Of a stretch of DNA of 64,000 nucleotides, positions 46,767-59,900 are shown piece after piece; positions within the stretch are counted from its first letter, which is position 1, and every line of letters begins with the position of its first letter. Position numbers and translations under genes: made by a program. The notes beneath the pieces are model-generated. The model was not told the origin of the DNA. It did no database searches and was given only the letters and a program-made list of their open reading frames with translations. Origin of the DNA: Parapristionchus giblindavisi (Eukaryota > Nematoda > Chromadorea > Rhabditida > Diplogasteridae); assembly GCA_943737045.1 (NCBI GenBank), contig CALSFV010000018.1:1116001-1180000 (forward strand), read 5' to 3'.

Positions 46767-47304
46767 TAGATACGATTTTCTTTCGGTTAGAAGATTGCTG
46801 ATAATATATTATGAATAACTTACAATTTATTTAGCAAATGCCTTCACAATGTTTTGGAAACAAAGCTGTGTACAAAATAAAATTGAAAAATTAAATTCAC
46901 GTGAATTTAAATTTGCGTACGGTGTGTTGCCTGAATTTGATAGTGAGTGAATAGTGACTATCCCTTTAATAAAAAAAAACATACAATCAAAAATGAGAAA
47001 ACGTAGATCAGATATTGTTATATTTTTAGTATTTTATTTTATGTTACTGTAATAAGAGTAGACTGTTTGAACGCATAACCAAGTAAAATGCAGAGACAAA
47101 TTGTTAACTTTTTTAGTTGACATCGACCTTTAGGATTCGATTTCAATTTCACACGTCAATTCTAGAATATCTAACTGTTAACTGTCTGTCAAACGTGCTT
47201 TCGTGTGAAGAAAAAATACTGTCAGTAACAATTTTATGACATCAAAACCATAGTGATGAAACAGTAATAAAGCTATAATAATTAACGATTAGTTCGTTAT
47301 AAAG
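46767..47304. other. Short spacer and presumed 3' flank of the UGT gene
   Basis: AT-rich and without exons. Contains the presumed 3' UTR of the minus-strand UGT gene. Confidence 0.5.
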
Positions 47305-50300
47305 CTATTCTTTCTTAACTTTAACGACTCTTAGACATCCTAATACTATGAATTTTATGGTCTTATACGTGACAAATAGGATAATAAATACGACTGAGAA
47401 CAGAAAAGCGAAGACATCAATCAAATAGTACTGAATAAAGTTTAGATGAGATCCGTAATGGTCGAGTTGTCTGAAAAAAGTGAATTATCGAAAAGGATAT
47501 TGTAGGGTGATTTAAATTTCATTAATTTGGCTTTTGAATACTATACAGAAATATTAGATCCACTCATATTATATGTTTTTTTTAAAATAATATGTCATAA
47601 GAAGTGTTTAAAATGATTATTGTGTCATTGATCACCTGAGTGGACCGTATTTCGCCATGAATTCAACATTCTTAACAAACAATTCTTTAGCTGTGAATGG
47701 TCGATTTCTGATCATCTCGCCGACTAGTCTTGCCTTCTTTTCAAACCTACAAAATAATGAAAATAATCATAATGAAAATTTTGTTGAATCAACTGCACAC
47801 TTTTATAGGGTTTCAGATTACTTGAAGCTCGAGACATTGAACAATACTCCAAGCTTATTTGAAACTCTCCGCGGTGACCATAGTTTATCATTTCATAGTA
47901 TGCGTGAGAGCGTGAAAATTGCTCAGAATTATCTTTTATATTCTCGTTTGAAGTGTAGCAATGATGAAATATAAACTCACTTCTCATTGGTCAGAATCTC
48001 TCTCACGGCTCCTTTTAACTTTTCACTATTAGAAAGGGAAGTTGTATCGAGAACCAATCCAGTTTCAATTCGACGAATCACCTTTAATTATATAAGTTAT
48101 TTAATAAATTATATAATTTATGCAATTCAAGGTTTTTTGACCTTGCGAAGCCAGAACTTACAGTAGTACATGAAAAGAATGTAAAGAGGAAATGTACCTC
48201 GGCGTTTCGAATCTGGTCTCCTAGTACGGGAATTACAATCAATGGAACTCCTGCTGTAGTTGCTTCAATTGTACTTCCTTGTCCACAATGAGTTATGAAT
48301 AACGATAGACGGCGATCATCTGTAATTACAAACAAGACTATGAATTTCAGCGGCAACAAATTAGATTGGTGCATAATTTCCAGACTTCTTTGTGTTTAAA
48401 GCGTTCCCTTTACAACTACAGCCCCTTATAATTGTTGATAGTAGGTTAGCTCTTCTCTTTAAACATAATATTGGTATCATCCACGTATAGAAATAGTGGG
48501 GAATTTCGTGCATTTTTTCGATTAACTACCTATTTACGTTCCCAACTTCAAGGGGAAGGATTCTGAAGTTTTGTGTGTACACGTAGATACTTATGGAACT
48601 GTGAATATTTGGTACAATCGAAAAATTGTCAAAAGAGTCCGAAATTTATGTACCGACATAACAATTTCACCTTTGATAGTGAGTATCGCTTTAATCGGTG
48701 AAAAGATATGTCAAATATTAAAATATAATATACTAATATCTAACTTACACAATAGATCATTCTGTGGTACCCATGTAGACTCAACGATGTTCTCTATTCC
48801 TTCGCTTATCTTATGTTCGGGTTTCTCGTATTTCCATATAAAAGTGACATCGGGGAACTGTCTAATCATATTCTTGATCGATTCTTTGTATTCTTCAGGC
48901 ATCAAATAACTTTTAGCCACGGTACCGAAGGAGATGAAAACGGTTTGCTTTCGCAAGTTGAGAATGTCGGACCAGGTCTGATAAAACAAGGAATTACTGG
49001 TTATTTTAAAATTAAGATTATGAATTTATGAGCCATGTATACTCGATTGGCATTGCGAATACGCGAATATTTTATGTAAGTTCAACAATGTCAATCGGTT
49101 GTCAAATGTGATGGTTGTGATTAACCTGATTCAATTGTTTATGACCGGATGATACACTGATTCCACCGATATCGATGATCTTATGAAGAGTTGGACGGGG
49201 AAATTCAATTAGTGGATCAGAGTTCAAAAAGAACAATGAACTTTCAGCGCATAATTCCTGAACAAGACAAGAATTTCTTTCAATTTCCCCCAATTCAATT
49301 TAGCAAATTAAGAGCATGAAAATGGTATCAAATGTGGATAATTCATTAAAAACAATGATACCTTAATTCCAGGGTATCCTACGCCAAAATTCTCCTCAAG
49401 TACAGCTTGCATAGGACTGAAATAAATGTATTGTTCTAGTGAAATTGATGATGAAGACAATTGCCCATCAATACCTCATTATTTCTTTATTATATATAAG
49501 CATAGTAAATTTGAAAAATGTTATTTGCGATCACCCATATAGTGAAGGGAAGAGGTATTTTCCTATTACGAGAGCTCCTACATTTGCCATTCTCTGGAAG
49601 AATGTCATCTTCTCACTAAAGGATACAACGCCACCTGAAATAAATCACTTCGGTAGCTACATATTATATTATTTGATAGCTGAAGTAGTGAAGATTATGG
49701 ATATCCTTGGTACACTTTGGGCTCTACTTGAAACATTGGACAGTAATAAATTATGTGATGAAACTGACCTGGAACGTAGCTAGGGAAAGATGGCAATCCT
49801 GTGAAGTCGAATGATCCTTCAAATGAGCCAACGGAAAGGGTTGAAGCGATATTCTTTATTCCGATATGGTGGAAAATTGCTGAAGATTAATACGTTTTTT
49901 TCGAAACCGTGAACAATATCCTACATGTTTGTAAGAAAATAATTAAAATTTAAAGAATACCAAACATCACAAACCAAATCCGCACATGTCAACGGGCTCA
50001 GAGATTGCTGCATCAAAGTTCTCGAGTTTGAGCTGTTCCATGAGACCAGGGTGATTAATTGTGGCTGAAGTCAATAATGGAAAAAAATTCCGGCACTACT
50101 CTAGTTGGCAGGAAAAAATAAGGGAGAAACTGCGAATTATTATAATTATAAGTAGTTTTGTTTCTTTTTCTCAGAAATCATTGAATAAATTACTCTATAA
50201 CCATACCATTACATTGATGTGCCCAGGCGTTAACGAATTTTTTAACCTCCTAAATAATGATCGTAGATCATTTTATCACTTTATACATAGCATACATTTA

Positions 50301-51231
50301 GCAAGCTCGAAACCGACTTTGACCTCCAGAAATTATGGGACATCTCGGCAAGAACAGTATTTTCAAATTCAATGGATACATCACATGGGGGTATCGTTAT
50401 GATCTGTAAGAATAGGCATTATTTCGAATCAATTCTCCTACTTGTCAAACGAATGAAATACTCGTTACGTTGATAATGTAATTTTTCTCTGAACCTACGT
50501 GAAATGCTGGTCTGATAATATAGAAATGACAGAATATACAGCTTGTTTGGAAGGCTGAGCAAATATATAGTTTAAAAAAAAGCTAACATTTTTCACTTTA
50601 TCCGTTCCGAATCCCACCATCTTCGATTCAGTGATGGGCGACAACATTGTCTGCAAATCATCCAGTATAATCCCCGAGAATGATTGAAACTTTCATTTCT
50701 AGTCATACTCTTTCGTTAATTCAAAAAGTGAAAGACTGTAACCAGAGAGGTTGGATATTTGATCGTATTAGAGTTGGCGAGTAAGTTATCTCGATCTGAA
50801 TCGCACTCACTACATTATGACCAGCATCCACCAATGACTCGGCGACTTTTCCCATGAAAGTCACATGACTCCGACCCCAGATTGGATTGTACACCAAGAA
50901 TCTGTAATAGTAAAATCATAATCCTGAATCAATAGTTTGATATTTTTGTCAAAGGATTAAGCTTCATCCTTTTTTAAGACAAAAATAGCCCTAACAACTG
51001 ATCATAAAATCATCTGAGGTCGTCTGAATTTCACAATAGCAATAGAAGCAGGAATACTGGTTATGTGTGTCTGTTCTTTGCAGTTCTTCATTATGTCAAC
51101 AAGTTAAAAAAATATAGGGAACTATTATGTCGAATGAAGATATCGAATATGATGAAATGTTAATAAACTCACTTGAGCGAGTCAGTATTTCCTAATATCG
51201 CCAAGAGCAGGAAAACCGATAGACACTTCAT
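47305..51231 (-). CDS. UDP-glucuronosyltransferase (nematode UGT)
   Basis: Transfers a sugar from a UDP-sugar to small lipophilic substrates in the ER lumen. Exons: 51231-51173, 50901-50811, 50650-50588, 50403-50296, 50249-50207, 50064-49975, 49879-49769, 49634-49535, 49416-49362, 49257-49126, 48977-48749, 48319-48198, 48081-47981, 47746-47636, 47470-47305 (TAG), joining in phase to 526 residues, the normal length. Residues 1 to about 18 form a signal peptide. SHVTF (His32, the expected catalytic base) lies in the acceptor domain. The donor-binding signature has FITHCGQGS with His near 371, then AGVPLIVIPVLGDQ. LDHYGSHLNFIQYY precedes a C-terminal membrane helix (about 487-511) and a basic tail with a KxKxx-type ER-retrieval signal. 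A TGATAA GATA site lies 57 nt upstream of the ATG. No broken exons. The substrate is unknown. Confidence 0.95.
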
Positions 51232-51287
51232 AGCATGAAACGAAATGATAGTGATTGTTTAGAGAATTAGAGGATAGAGAGACCCTC

Positions 51288-51293
51288 TTATCA
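51288..51293 (-). promoter_or_regulatory. GATA-type site upstream of the UGT gene
   Basis: The minus strand reads TGATAAGAGG 57 nt before the UGT start codon. TGATAA is the core bound by the intestinal GATA factor ELT-2 in Caenorhabditis, and many detoxification genes are intestinal. A single match can be chance. Confidence 0.4.
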
Positions 51294-51299
51294 ATCTGA

Positions 51300-53901
51300 G
51301 TTTCCCATGTGCTATGATCACGATGTGATACAAGTGATGAAAGTACGCAAAATACACATTTTGCACGATTAGAAGCATCATAAAATACATTTTACGTTCA
51401 TTTCGACACAAGAATTCGAAGATCAAAAACAGTGATGAAATGGCATTCCTATCAATGTAGACGTTAGAACAAATTGGTGGAGAATTTGAGGGACATTTTA
51501 TCCTCCTTATTAAAGGGAGTGTGCAACGAAAAAATGACCAGAACTTATTTTACTCTATTTGATATGTCGAAAATTATCATTTTAATTAATAAATTTAATT
51601 ATAAAAGTTTAAGCAGAAAAAAATAACAAAGAAATGAAAGCTCGCTAAACCAAGTAAACCTGCCTGAAACCTTTCCTACACACCACCGACCACAAACCTC
51701 GATTCTATTGATTGATTATGCCAAAAATAGTTGACCTCGTTTTAATTTAATTTTTTAAAGTATTTTGTAGTAATTAACACAAGTTAGTGATTGACGAAAT
51801 ATCGATAAACACAAAGAAAAAGAAGACAATGATAACATCATCAATTCACAAAGCCATATGACTTTTTCCTCCAAGGCGAGCTTCCGCTGGTTAGTGGGCC
51901 ACGGAATGATTTAATTTTTGAATTGAAAAATAAATTATTTAGAATAAATTATTTCCTTTCATTTCATCAAGACTGGCCGTGAGTCAATAGAAATCGAAAA
52001 CAATAAAAAAAGAAAAATAATACAAATATTCTTCAGTTCGTTTCCTACTTCCTTTAAACGAATTTCTCGTAGAGTTTAAACTTTCTAGAGTCATTTATTT
52101 TCTTATAACTTTTGTACAGAAAGTCAGTTAAATACCTTTCATGCATTTTTTTACAAGAAAGAAGCCAATGCCATCTCATCATTAGTTATCCGTTACTCAT
52201 TGGAAAAGTCCTAAAAGTGCTCAAAGAGAAGCGATCTTTTGAAAAGTCATTGAATATTTATTATTTTGAACGTTTATGCAGTCATTATATATCTCCTTTG
52301 TTCGATTCCCGGCCGTGACACCCCCTCCGCCTCACCAAGGCGCTCGAAAGGGGAATTGGTAGTGTCTAAATCACGCGGTAAATTAGGTCCGAAGAAGAGA
52401 GTAAGCCCTCCGGACTGAATTGACCACGATCTATCACTGGCCTAGCAGTGATAACCCGCAGAACTTCGCGTGCTTTGAATAAAGGATTACCCTTTTTAAT
52501 GCTCGTTTCGTCGATAATGCTGCTCTCGATTCTGAAGATGCAAGATTCTGCGCATCTCATGTCCCTGTGAGCTTCTTTTCAGAAAATAAAATAAAGGAAT
52601 ATTTTGGGATGTTGATGTATTTGCATTCGGTGTCCAAATCCGCGAAGTTAAATGGAATCATTAAATAAGTGGTATATTTACATTAGAAAGAAAGGGAAAA
52701 ACTTTGTTTGAAGACGACAGGGTATACATAGATCATTTACGATGTCTTGTAATAAAAAAAGGACCCGTGGTTGAAGGATTAAAACGTCGGACTGCTAATC
52801 CGATCGGTTGGTCGACAAGGAAGATCGATTACCCTAAAGACCACCAACAAAAGATAGTCCTTCTCAACAGTTCGCTATGTCAGAAATAGTACATTCACAA
52901 ATGAATAAATAATGATTACGAAAGCATGTCAAACTAAAGAAACAAATTGGAATGTAGAAAGAGGATAAAGAGTGAAATAGTAAAATGAGAAGTATCCTAA
53001 ACTTCAGGTAATATACATATAAGCATGTTCCAAATGCTATTCATACAGTTAATGGTATCGTGAATAGCACTCTGAAATGCAAATTTTTGTGAACACTTAT
53101 TTTTCAAATCTGAATGGTTTGGGCTTGATGTGTGCTGATTACGAGTCGAAAGAAAACAATTGTGTTCAGTTATATCAGAAAAGTTTCAGGAAAATGAAAA
53201 AGACCATTGAGTGAGAGAAAGGAAGAAATGTTTTGCAGAGTTTATTCCATTTTTCTCCACTCCGTTCACAAAAACAATCTGTACAATTTGTATTTCTAAG
53301 GTTTAGTGACATTATTACAGGTGGTTCTAGCACAAATAAAAGATGTGTCGTTCGATTTGATATTTCATATGAATTGATATTTCAGCTGTCGCCATATTAT
53401 CACTTTGTATTCACACATAGGCCCTCGTTTACATACACACTTTATATTTATTTCATTACTGATTACACAGAACATTTTCCTTCTCATTTCGCGTTCGTGG
53501 CTAGCATTTTGTAACTTTATTCTTACTTTTGAAATACATATGCATATAATCAAAATCGAAAGAAGTATGTATCATTCATTCTATACTGTAGTTCATCGAT
53601 GTTTTCTGATAAACGTAACTACGCTTCATGCCTTAATGCTACTATGACCTCACTTGCTCCAAACGTTTTTACTGCAATTTACGTTTTAGAGGTATTTTTA
53701 AGTATCAATCAATTAATACTTGAAAATGATGTATTTCGTAGATTGTACTATCGATAGTAATATGTATTCTAATACCGTTCGTGGCTGTTTCCATCTTCAG
53801 AGCAGGTTTTTCTCATTAACTCAGAGTCATATTATAGATCCCCATAATGCTTTATTCTTTGGTTGTATACTTAAATCATTACAAATTGTTTCTATGCAAA
53901 A
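51300..53901. other. Divergent intergenic region between UGT and chemoreceptor genes
   Basis: Presumably holds both promoters. Also contains a B-box-like GTTCGATTCCCGG at about 52302-52314 in a GC-richer island (52300-52560) and a tRNA-Ser-like relic at 52757-52840. No exons were recognised. Confidence 0.5.
52757..52840 (+). pseudogene. tRNA-Ser (GCT)-like pseudogene
   Basis: GTGGTTGAAGGATTAAAACG resembles the tRNA-Ser A box and D arm, and CGGACTGCTAATCCG matches its anticodon arm with anticodon GCT. The long-arm region follows, but the T arm is degraded (GGTTGGTCGACAAGG) and the ends do not form an acceptor stem. Best read as a decayed tRNA or a tRNA-derived repeat. Confidence 0.5.
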
Positions 53902-56900
53902 ATGACGGCACAGTCTTTTTGGAAAAAAACGCCTTCGGCTACGCTTGTGACATCACTTTTGCTGTCAAACGGTTTGTCATGTTTCATGTATATCTATGTA
54001 GGTGTTATTCATCGAAACTTCCGCCTCCAAATCTGTATGATAACATCGGTTTTCATGACTTCAATTGTTTCGCGATATTTCGTATTCTACTACCAGGTCA
54101 ATGAATTAACAGAGGAAGGTGATTGGAAGTGAATCATTTCATAATCATAAAGATACATCATGTGTATTACTTCACACTCTGCTATGATTTCTGAGAGAGA
54201 TTATCATTGGCGAAACTAAATTACCTCTACGAACAGCTCTCTATTAAGTTCTATATGATTTTTTTAGATTGGGACACCGTAATGATATTTGCCAGTTTGG
54301 GAAGGGACGGCATGATCGTGTACTTTTGTGGATTGTAAGTTTTCCTTCTTAACTTTTAATATTTCTAATTCACTTAAGAGACCGGCTCGGTAAGACTCGA
54401 GCATGGTCCGGACATTCGCGAGGACTTTCGATCTGGCCCTCAATACTTTCATCATAGACACATACCGGGGGGAGACCGATGAAAGTTATAGTGAAAATGC
54501 CCTTAGGCTCAAACCCGGCTCACATATGTCGCATAAAATAAAAAATTGAAAAATTCATAACTTTTCAATCGCGATAGCTAGGACTTTTATTTCTTTTTAT
54601 TGGTGAATAACATGTCATGCACTCTTACAAACACAGTTGAGCAGTAATATCATGTCGTTCTGGATATGTTTTTTCGTGTATGATTTTCCGATTTTTCCTC
54701 TTCCATCCTCGTTGAAGAGAGACGGCAAGCATTGACATAGTACATATTGTAGCCCTGACACTTCTGTACATGATGGTCACATTCCCTTGGAAATCCAACT
54801 TTTCTGAAGCATCGAGAATTGCAACTGAATGTGAGATATGTGTAATTTGTAAAAATCGAAAATTAAATTTCTTGTAAATCGCAAGAGTAGTAGGTAGCTT
54901 TATTATGTCATTTTACTTGTAGTGATGTGCCTACACAGAAAAAATATACTAGTAGACTCAGACTACATTTTTTAAAAATTTTAAAAATAATTATTTTATT
55001 TTTATTTTTTTCAACCCTGACATTGAGTCGACCGTCAAGGCAAGTTGATTCATAGGGCGGATGGTAGCTGATGCATGTCCGTTTGCGAAAACAACTGCCA
55101 CGAAAAGAATCGTCGTTTCGCAGATCTAGAATTTATTTTTTTAATTATCAAACTTGAAAAAATACATGTTTCTTTCACATAAATCGGTTGGAAGGTGGCG
55201 TATGGCAACCAAAGCTGTACCATTGTTATCAGTGGGAGTGAACTGTACTTGAATACCATAATCGTCAGGAATCGCGAACTGATTTTTTTTTCAGTCGACC
55301 CATGATTCTCAACCATGACCCGGGGTTCATGGTTGAGAATAGCTGAGGTCGAAAAATTCATGATGATCCCAGACCAAATACTATTTGGCAATATATCAAC
55401 AGTGAGACAACTTCTAGTTTTCTGGATACCGTAACCCAAACTACAGTAATTGTAAGGCACGCACTTGAATTTTCCGAGAATTTCACCACATTATTATAGG
55501 GTACGGTAACTAGATTACTGTATTTTGGGTTACGGTATCCAGAAAACTAGAAGTTGGCTCACTGTTGATATATTGCCAAATAGTATTTGGTCTGGGATCA
55601 TCATGAATTTTTCGACCTCAGCTATTCTCAACCATGAACCCGGGGTCATGGTTGTGAATCATGGGTCGACTGAAAAAAAGTTAGTTCGTGATTCCTGACG
55701 GTTACGGTAGTGCAGTACAGTACACTCCTACTGATAACAATGGTACAGCTTTGGTTGCCATACGCCACCTTCCAACCGATTTATGTGAAAGAAACATATA
55801 AATATTCAAGTTTGATAATTAAAAAAATAAATTCTAGATCTGCGAAACGACGATTCTTTTCGTGGCAGTTGTTTTCGCAAACGGACATGCATCAGCTACC
55901 ATCCGCCCAATGAATCAACTTGCCTTGACGGTCGACTCAATGTCAGGGTTGAAAAAAATAAAAATAAAATAATTATTTTTAAAAATTTTTAAAAATTTAG
56001 TCTGAGTCTACTAGTATATTTTTTCTGTGTAGGCACATCACTACAAGTAAAATGACATAATAAAGCTACCTACTACTCTTGCGATTTACAAGAAATTTAA
56101 TTTTCGATTTTTACAAATTACACATATCTCACATTCAGTTGCAATTCTCGATGCTTCAGAAAAGTTGGATTTCCAAGGGAATGTGACCATCATGTACAGA
56201 AGTGTCAGGGCTACAATATGTACTATGTCAATGCTTGCCGTCTCTCTTCAACGAGGATGGAAGAGGAAAAATCGGAAAATCATACACGAAAAAACATATC
56301 CAGAACGACATGATATTACTGCTCAACTGTGTTTGTAAGAGTGCATGACATGTTATTCACCAATAAAAAGAAATAAAAGTCCTAGCTATCGCGATTGAAA
56401 AGTTATGAATTTTTCAATTTTTTATTTTATGCGACATATGTGAGCCGGGTTTGAGCCTAAGGGCATTTTCACTATAACTTTCATCGGTCTCCCCCCGGTA
56501 TGTGTCTATGATGAAAGTATTGAGGGCCAGATCGAAAGTCCTCGCGAATGTCCGGCAGAGGGTCAAAATGCTCGAGTCTTACCGAGCCGGTCTCTTAAGA
56601 GAGGAATCGCCAGAGGTTCGACCACCCCCCGGCGGTAGAAATTTCGACCCCCTGAAAAATTCAAATTAAGTAATTTGAACGATGCTCTATCGAACTGCGT
56701 TGGCCGAATTTGCATATCTGCTCTCATTTTCGAGTTACGGTAGGTCAAAGTTGGCAGGTACGGTATTTTTGGCTCGAGTGTGCGTCAGAAAAATGATCAG
56801 AACTCGGTTCAAAATAATGATAGAAACTTTTCCAAAAAAAGCATCGAAAGAGGAGATCTCGGGCAACATTTCCCAGTTGATGACGTCATTTGTCGACCAT

Positions 56901-59900
56901 GTGCCGGTGCGGGGCGGTTGGTTTTATGAAAAAGTGACGTAACTTTCCTAATCGGAAAAAGTGCACTTTTCTTCTATGCGCGTTTTGTTGCACCCATATG
57001 TGTCTAAAAATGACCCATGACCCAAGTTTCAGAGGATTTGAGAAATGCAAAAAAAAATGGCGTTGATTTTAGTAACGCGACCTCGGACCTGTCAAAGGAA
57101 AGAACGGCTTATTCCTTTATCAAGAAGCAGCAAAGTTGTTTAAATGACTCAAAAACATCCGAAAATACATTACGAGCTCAAAATACCCATATATGACAGT
57201 TATTTGAAACACAAAATCACCGAGTTCTGAAAAATTTGAAAAAAAAACATATTTTGCTTTTCCACGTGAAAAAAACGTTTCAATAATGTTAATTAATCTT
57301 TATAATATTTCTTATAATGTTTTTGAACATTTATGTTTTTGGAAGTGAAGGCCTACCTGCTCTTAGAGCCCAGATATCCGCCATCGAGATTACACGCGCG
57401 CGCCCCAACTCACCCTTTGAGAAGAGATGTGTTGCCATAAAATGAACGTTTTCCAGCTCAGAATGACTCAAAGCAACTTGTTTCATCATTCTTATCAAGA
57501 AAAAAATACCTTGGAACACGTTTTCTATGTCTGTAAAAATCAGCAAAAGATTTGGATCGAACCGGGGTTCGAACCCGCTCGGTGTTTTTAGAGCGGTGCC
57601 TCTTTACCTCGACGCCTCGAATGATTTTGCTTATTTTATTTATTTATTTATTTATCGTACATCGCAAGGGTGTTTCTACAAGTACAAAGTGTTCGAGTGC
57701 AAAAAAAATATGTGAAAGAATAACATTATTAAAAGAGGATGGGGATGGGGGGAAGGTGAGAGATCAAATGATTTACTAAACATAGTAATAGTAATAGTAA
57801 TAGTAACATAGTAACATGATACAACGGATGTCTTTGTAATATGTTAGTTTTTCTAACATCTCCATTTCGAGTAGTTGCCAGATGTTAGTCTCCCTTCTCC
57901 TTTTTTCTCTCCCTGTCTGTTCACGAAAGAGCGTGTGGGAGTGAGAGAGCGGATGATGAGCAGTCGCGCGGAGTTGGGGCGCGCGCGTGTAATCTCGATG
58001 GCGGAAATCTGGGCTCTAAGAGCAGGTAGGCCTTCACTTCCAAAAACATAAATGTTCAAAAACATTATAAGAAATATTATAAAGATTAATTAACATTACT
58101 GAAACGTTTTTTTCACGTGGAAAAGCAAAATATGTTTTTTTTTTCAAATTTTTCAGAACTCGGTGATTTTGTGTTTCAAATAACTGTTATATATGGGTAT
58201 TTTGAGCTCGTAATGTATTTTCGGATGTTTTTGAGTCATTTAAACAACTTTGCTGCTTCTTGATAAAGGAATAAGCCGTTCTTTCCTTTGACAGGTCCGA
58301 GGTCGCGTTACTAAAATCAACGCCATTTTTTTTTGCATTTCTCAAATCCTCTGAAACTTGGGTCATTTTTAGACACATATGGGTGCAACAAAACGCGCAT
58401 AGAAGAAAAGTGCACTTTTTCCGATTAGGAAAGTTACGTCACTTTTTCATAAAACCGACCGCCCCGCACCGGCACACGGTCGACAAATGACGTCATCAAC
58501 TTTGAAATGTTGCCCGAGATCTCCTCTTTCGATGCTTTTTTTGGAAAAGTTTCTATCTTTATTTTGAACCGAGTTCTGATCATTTTTCTGACGCACACTC
58601 GAGCCAAAAATACCGTAGCTGCCAACTTTGACCTACCGTAACTCGAAAATGAGAGCAGATATGCAAATTCGGCCAACGCAGTTCGATAGAGCATCGTTCA
58701 AAGTACTTAGTCTGAATTTTTCAGGGGGTCGAAATTTCTACCGCCGCGGACCCTCCGAAACGGTCGATTTTCTAGCGATTCCTCTCTTAAAAAGGTTTGC
58801 ACCAAATAAGTCCAGCGACTTAGATTTAACTAGATATAAACCATTACCAATTTATCTATTCTTTCTATCAGCAAACGTAAACATATTTCTTAGGAAATAA
58901 AAAAAAGCTTAGGAAATGAATAACCCTTCGATAGGGGTTATTGATGCTTTAATCGACATGTTTATAGACCAGCATCATTTGCCATTGAGCGTGGCATCGC
59001 TTCAGTCCTCTGGAGATGGTACGAACACAGTGGGAAAGATACTCTCGTAGTTTTCTTCCTCGTTGATCTTTCTAATCTTTTCGTTGCTGGATTCATAACA
59101 CTCGGATTTATTTTTGGTCAGATCGTGTATTTATTTCTAGTCCGTTTCTATTAGTCACAATTTCTATTTATCATCGATATTACTTTCTTGTTTTCTTTAT
59201 CAACTATATATGTGATCGAAAAAGTCAGATTATGTTTCAGTTTAAACAATACTATGAAACTCACCAATAATTATTTCATTCCATTAGAGATCAATGAACA
59301 TTTCAGGCCATTGGACAATTATTTTCCACCTGGGATTCAGCTTTATATATGGGGCAATAGGAGTCATTGTATGTGTTTTAAATAATGCCTGCTAATGATA
59401 ACAATATTTTTAGAAGCCGATTTTTAAACCTTTATTTATTTAGAAAAAAGTATACCGTTGTTTTTTTACAATTTCCTGGATCAGCAAACCAACATACAAC
59501 ATAATTACATTCGTTCAGTTATTTGTTTTGGTATTTCGTTACAATCGTCTACGAATGTTGGAACTTTCACAAACCCGAATCAATGTCAATAGTTATTCCA
59601 TTGGTCAGACTTTTCAAGTACGAGAAAATGTTCGAATAATGAAGGTAAGATCAGATTCATTTGCATGATTACGATAGAAAATGACTTATGCAATAAGTGC
59701 AAATCGCAAATCTGATGACTCCAATGTAAAATTTAAAACAAAAGTTCGAAGAAAAATACATAACTTTTTTGATAATTGTAATCTTTTTCCATGGAAAATA
59801 TTTGGCCATAATTGAGACATTTTACTGTTCTCGATTACTTTCTCCTTTGACGCTTACAGTTTCTTATGTCCGTTCTAATCCCAAATGCTATCGTCGTCGT

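Noticed and set aside
52300..52560. Possible tRNA or coding exon in a GC-richer island
   Set aside because: Only a B-box-like word is present; no A box, acceptor stem or consistent coding frame.
55050..55460. 136-codon minus-strand frame
   Set aside because: Lies within one arm of foldback family A and is mirrored only in part on the other arms; no domain recognised and no evidence of expression.
56682..56942. 86-codon frame in family B as a protein-coding gene
   Set aside because: Duplicated only because the element is palindromic; kept as a finding rather than annotated as a CDS.
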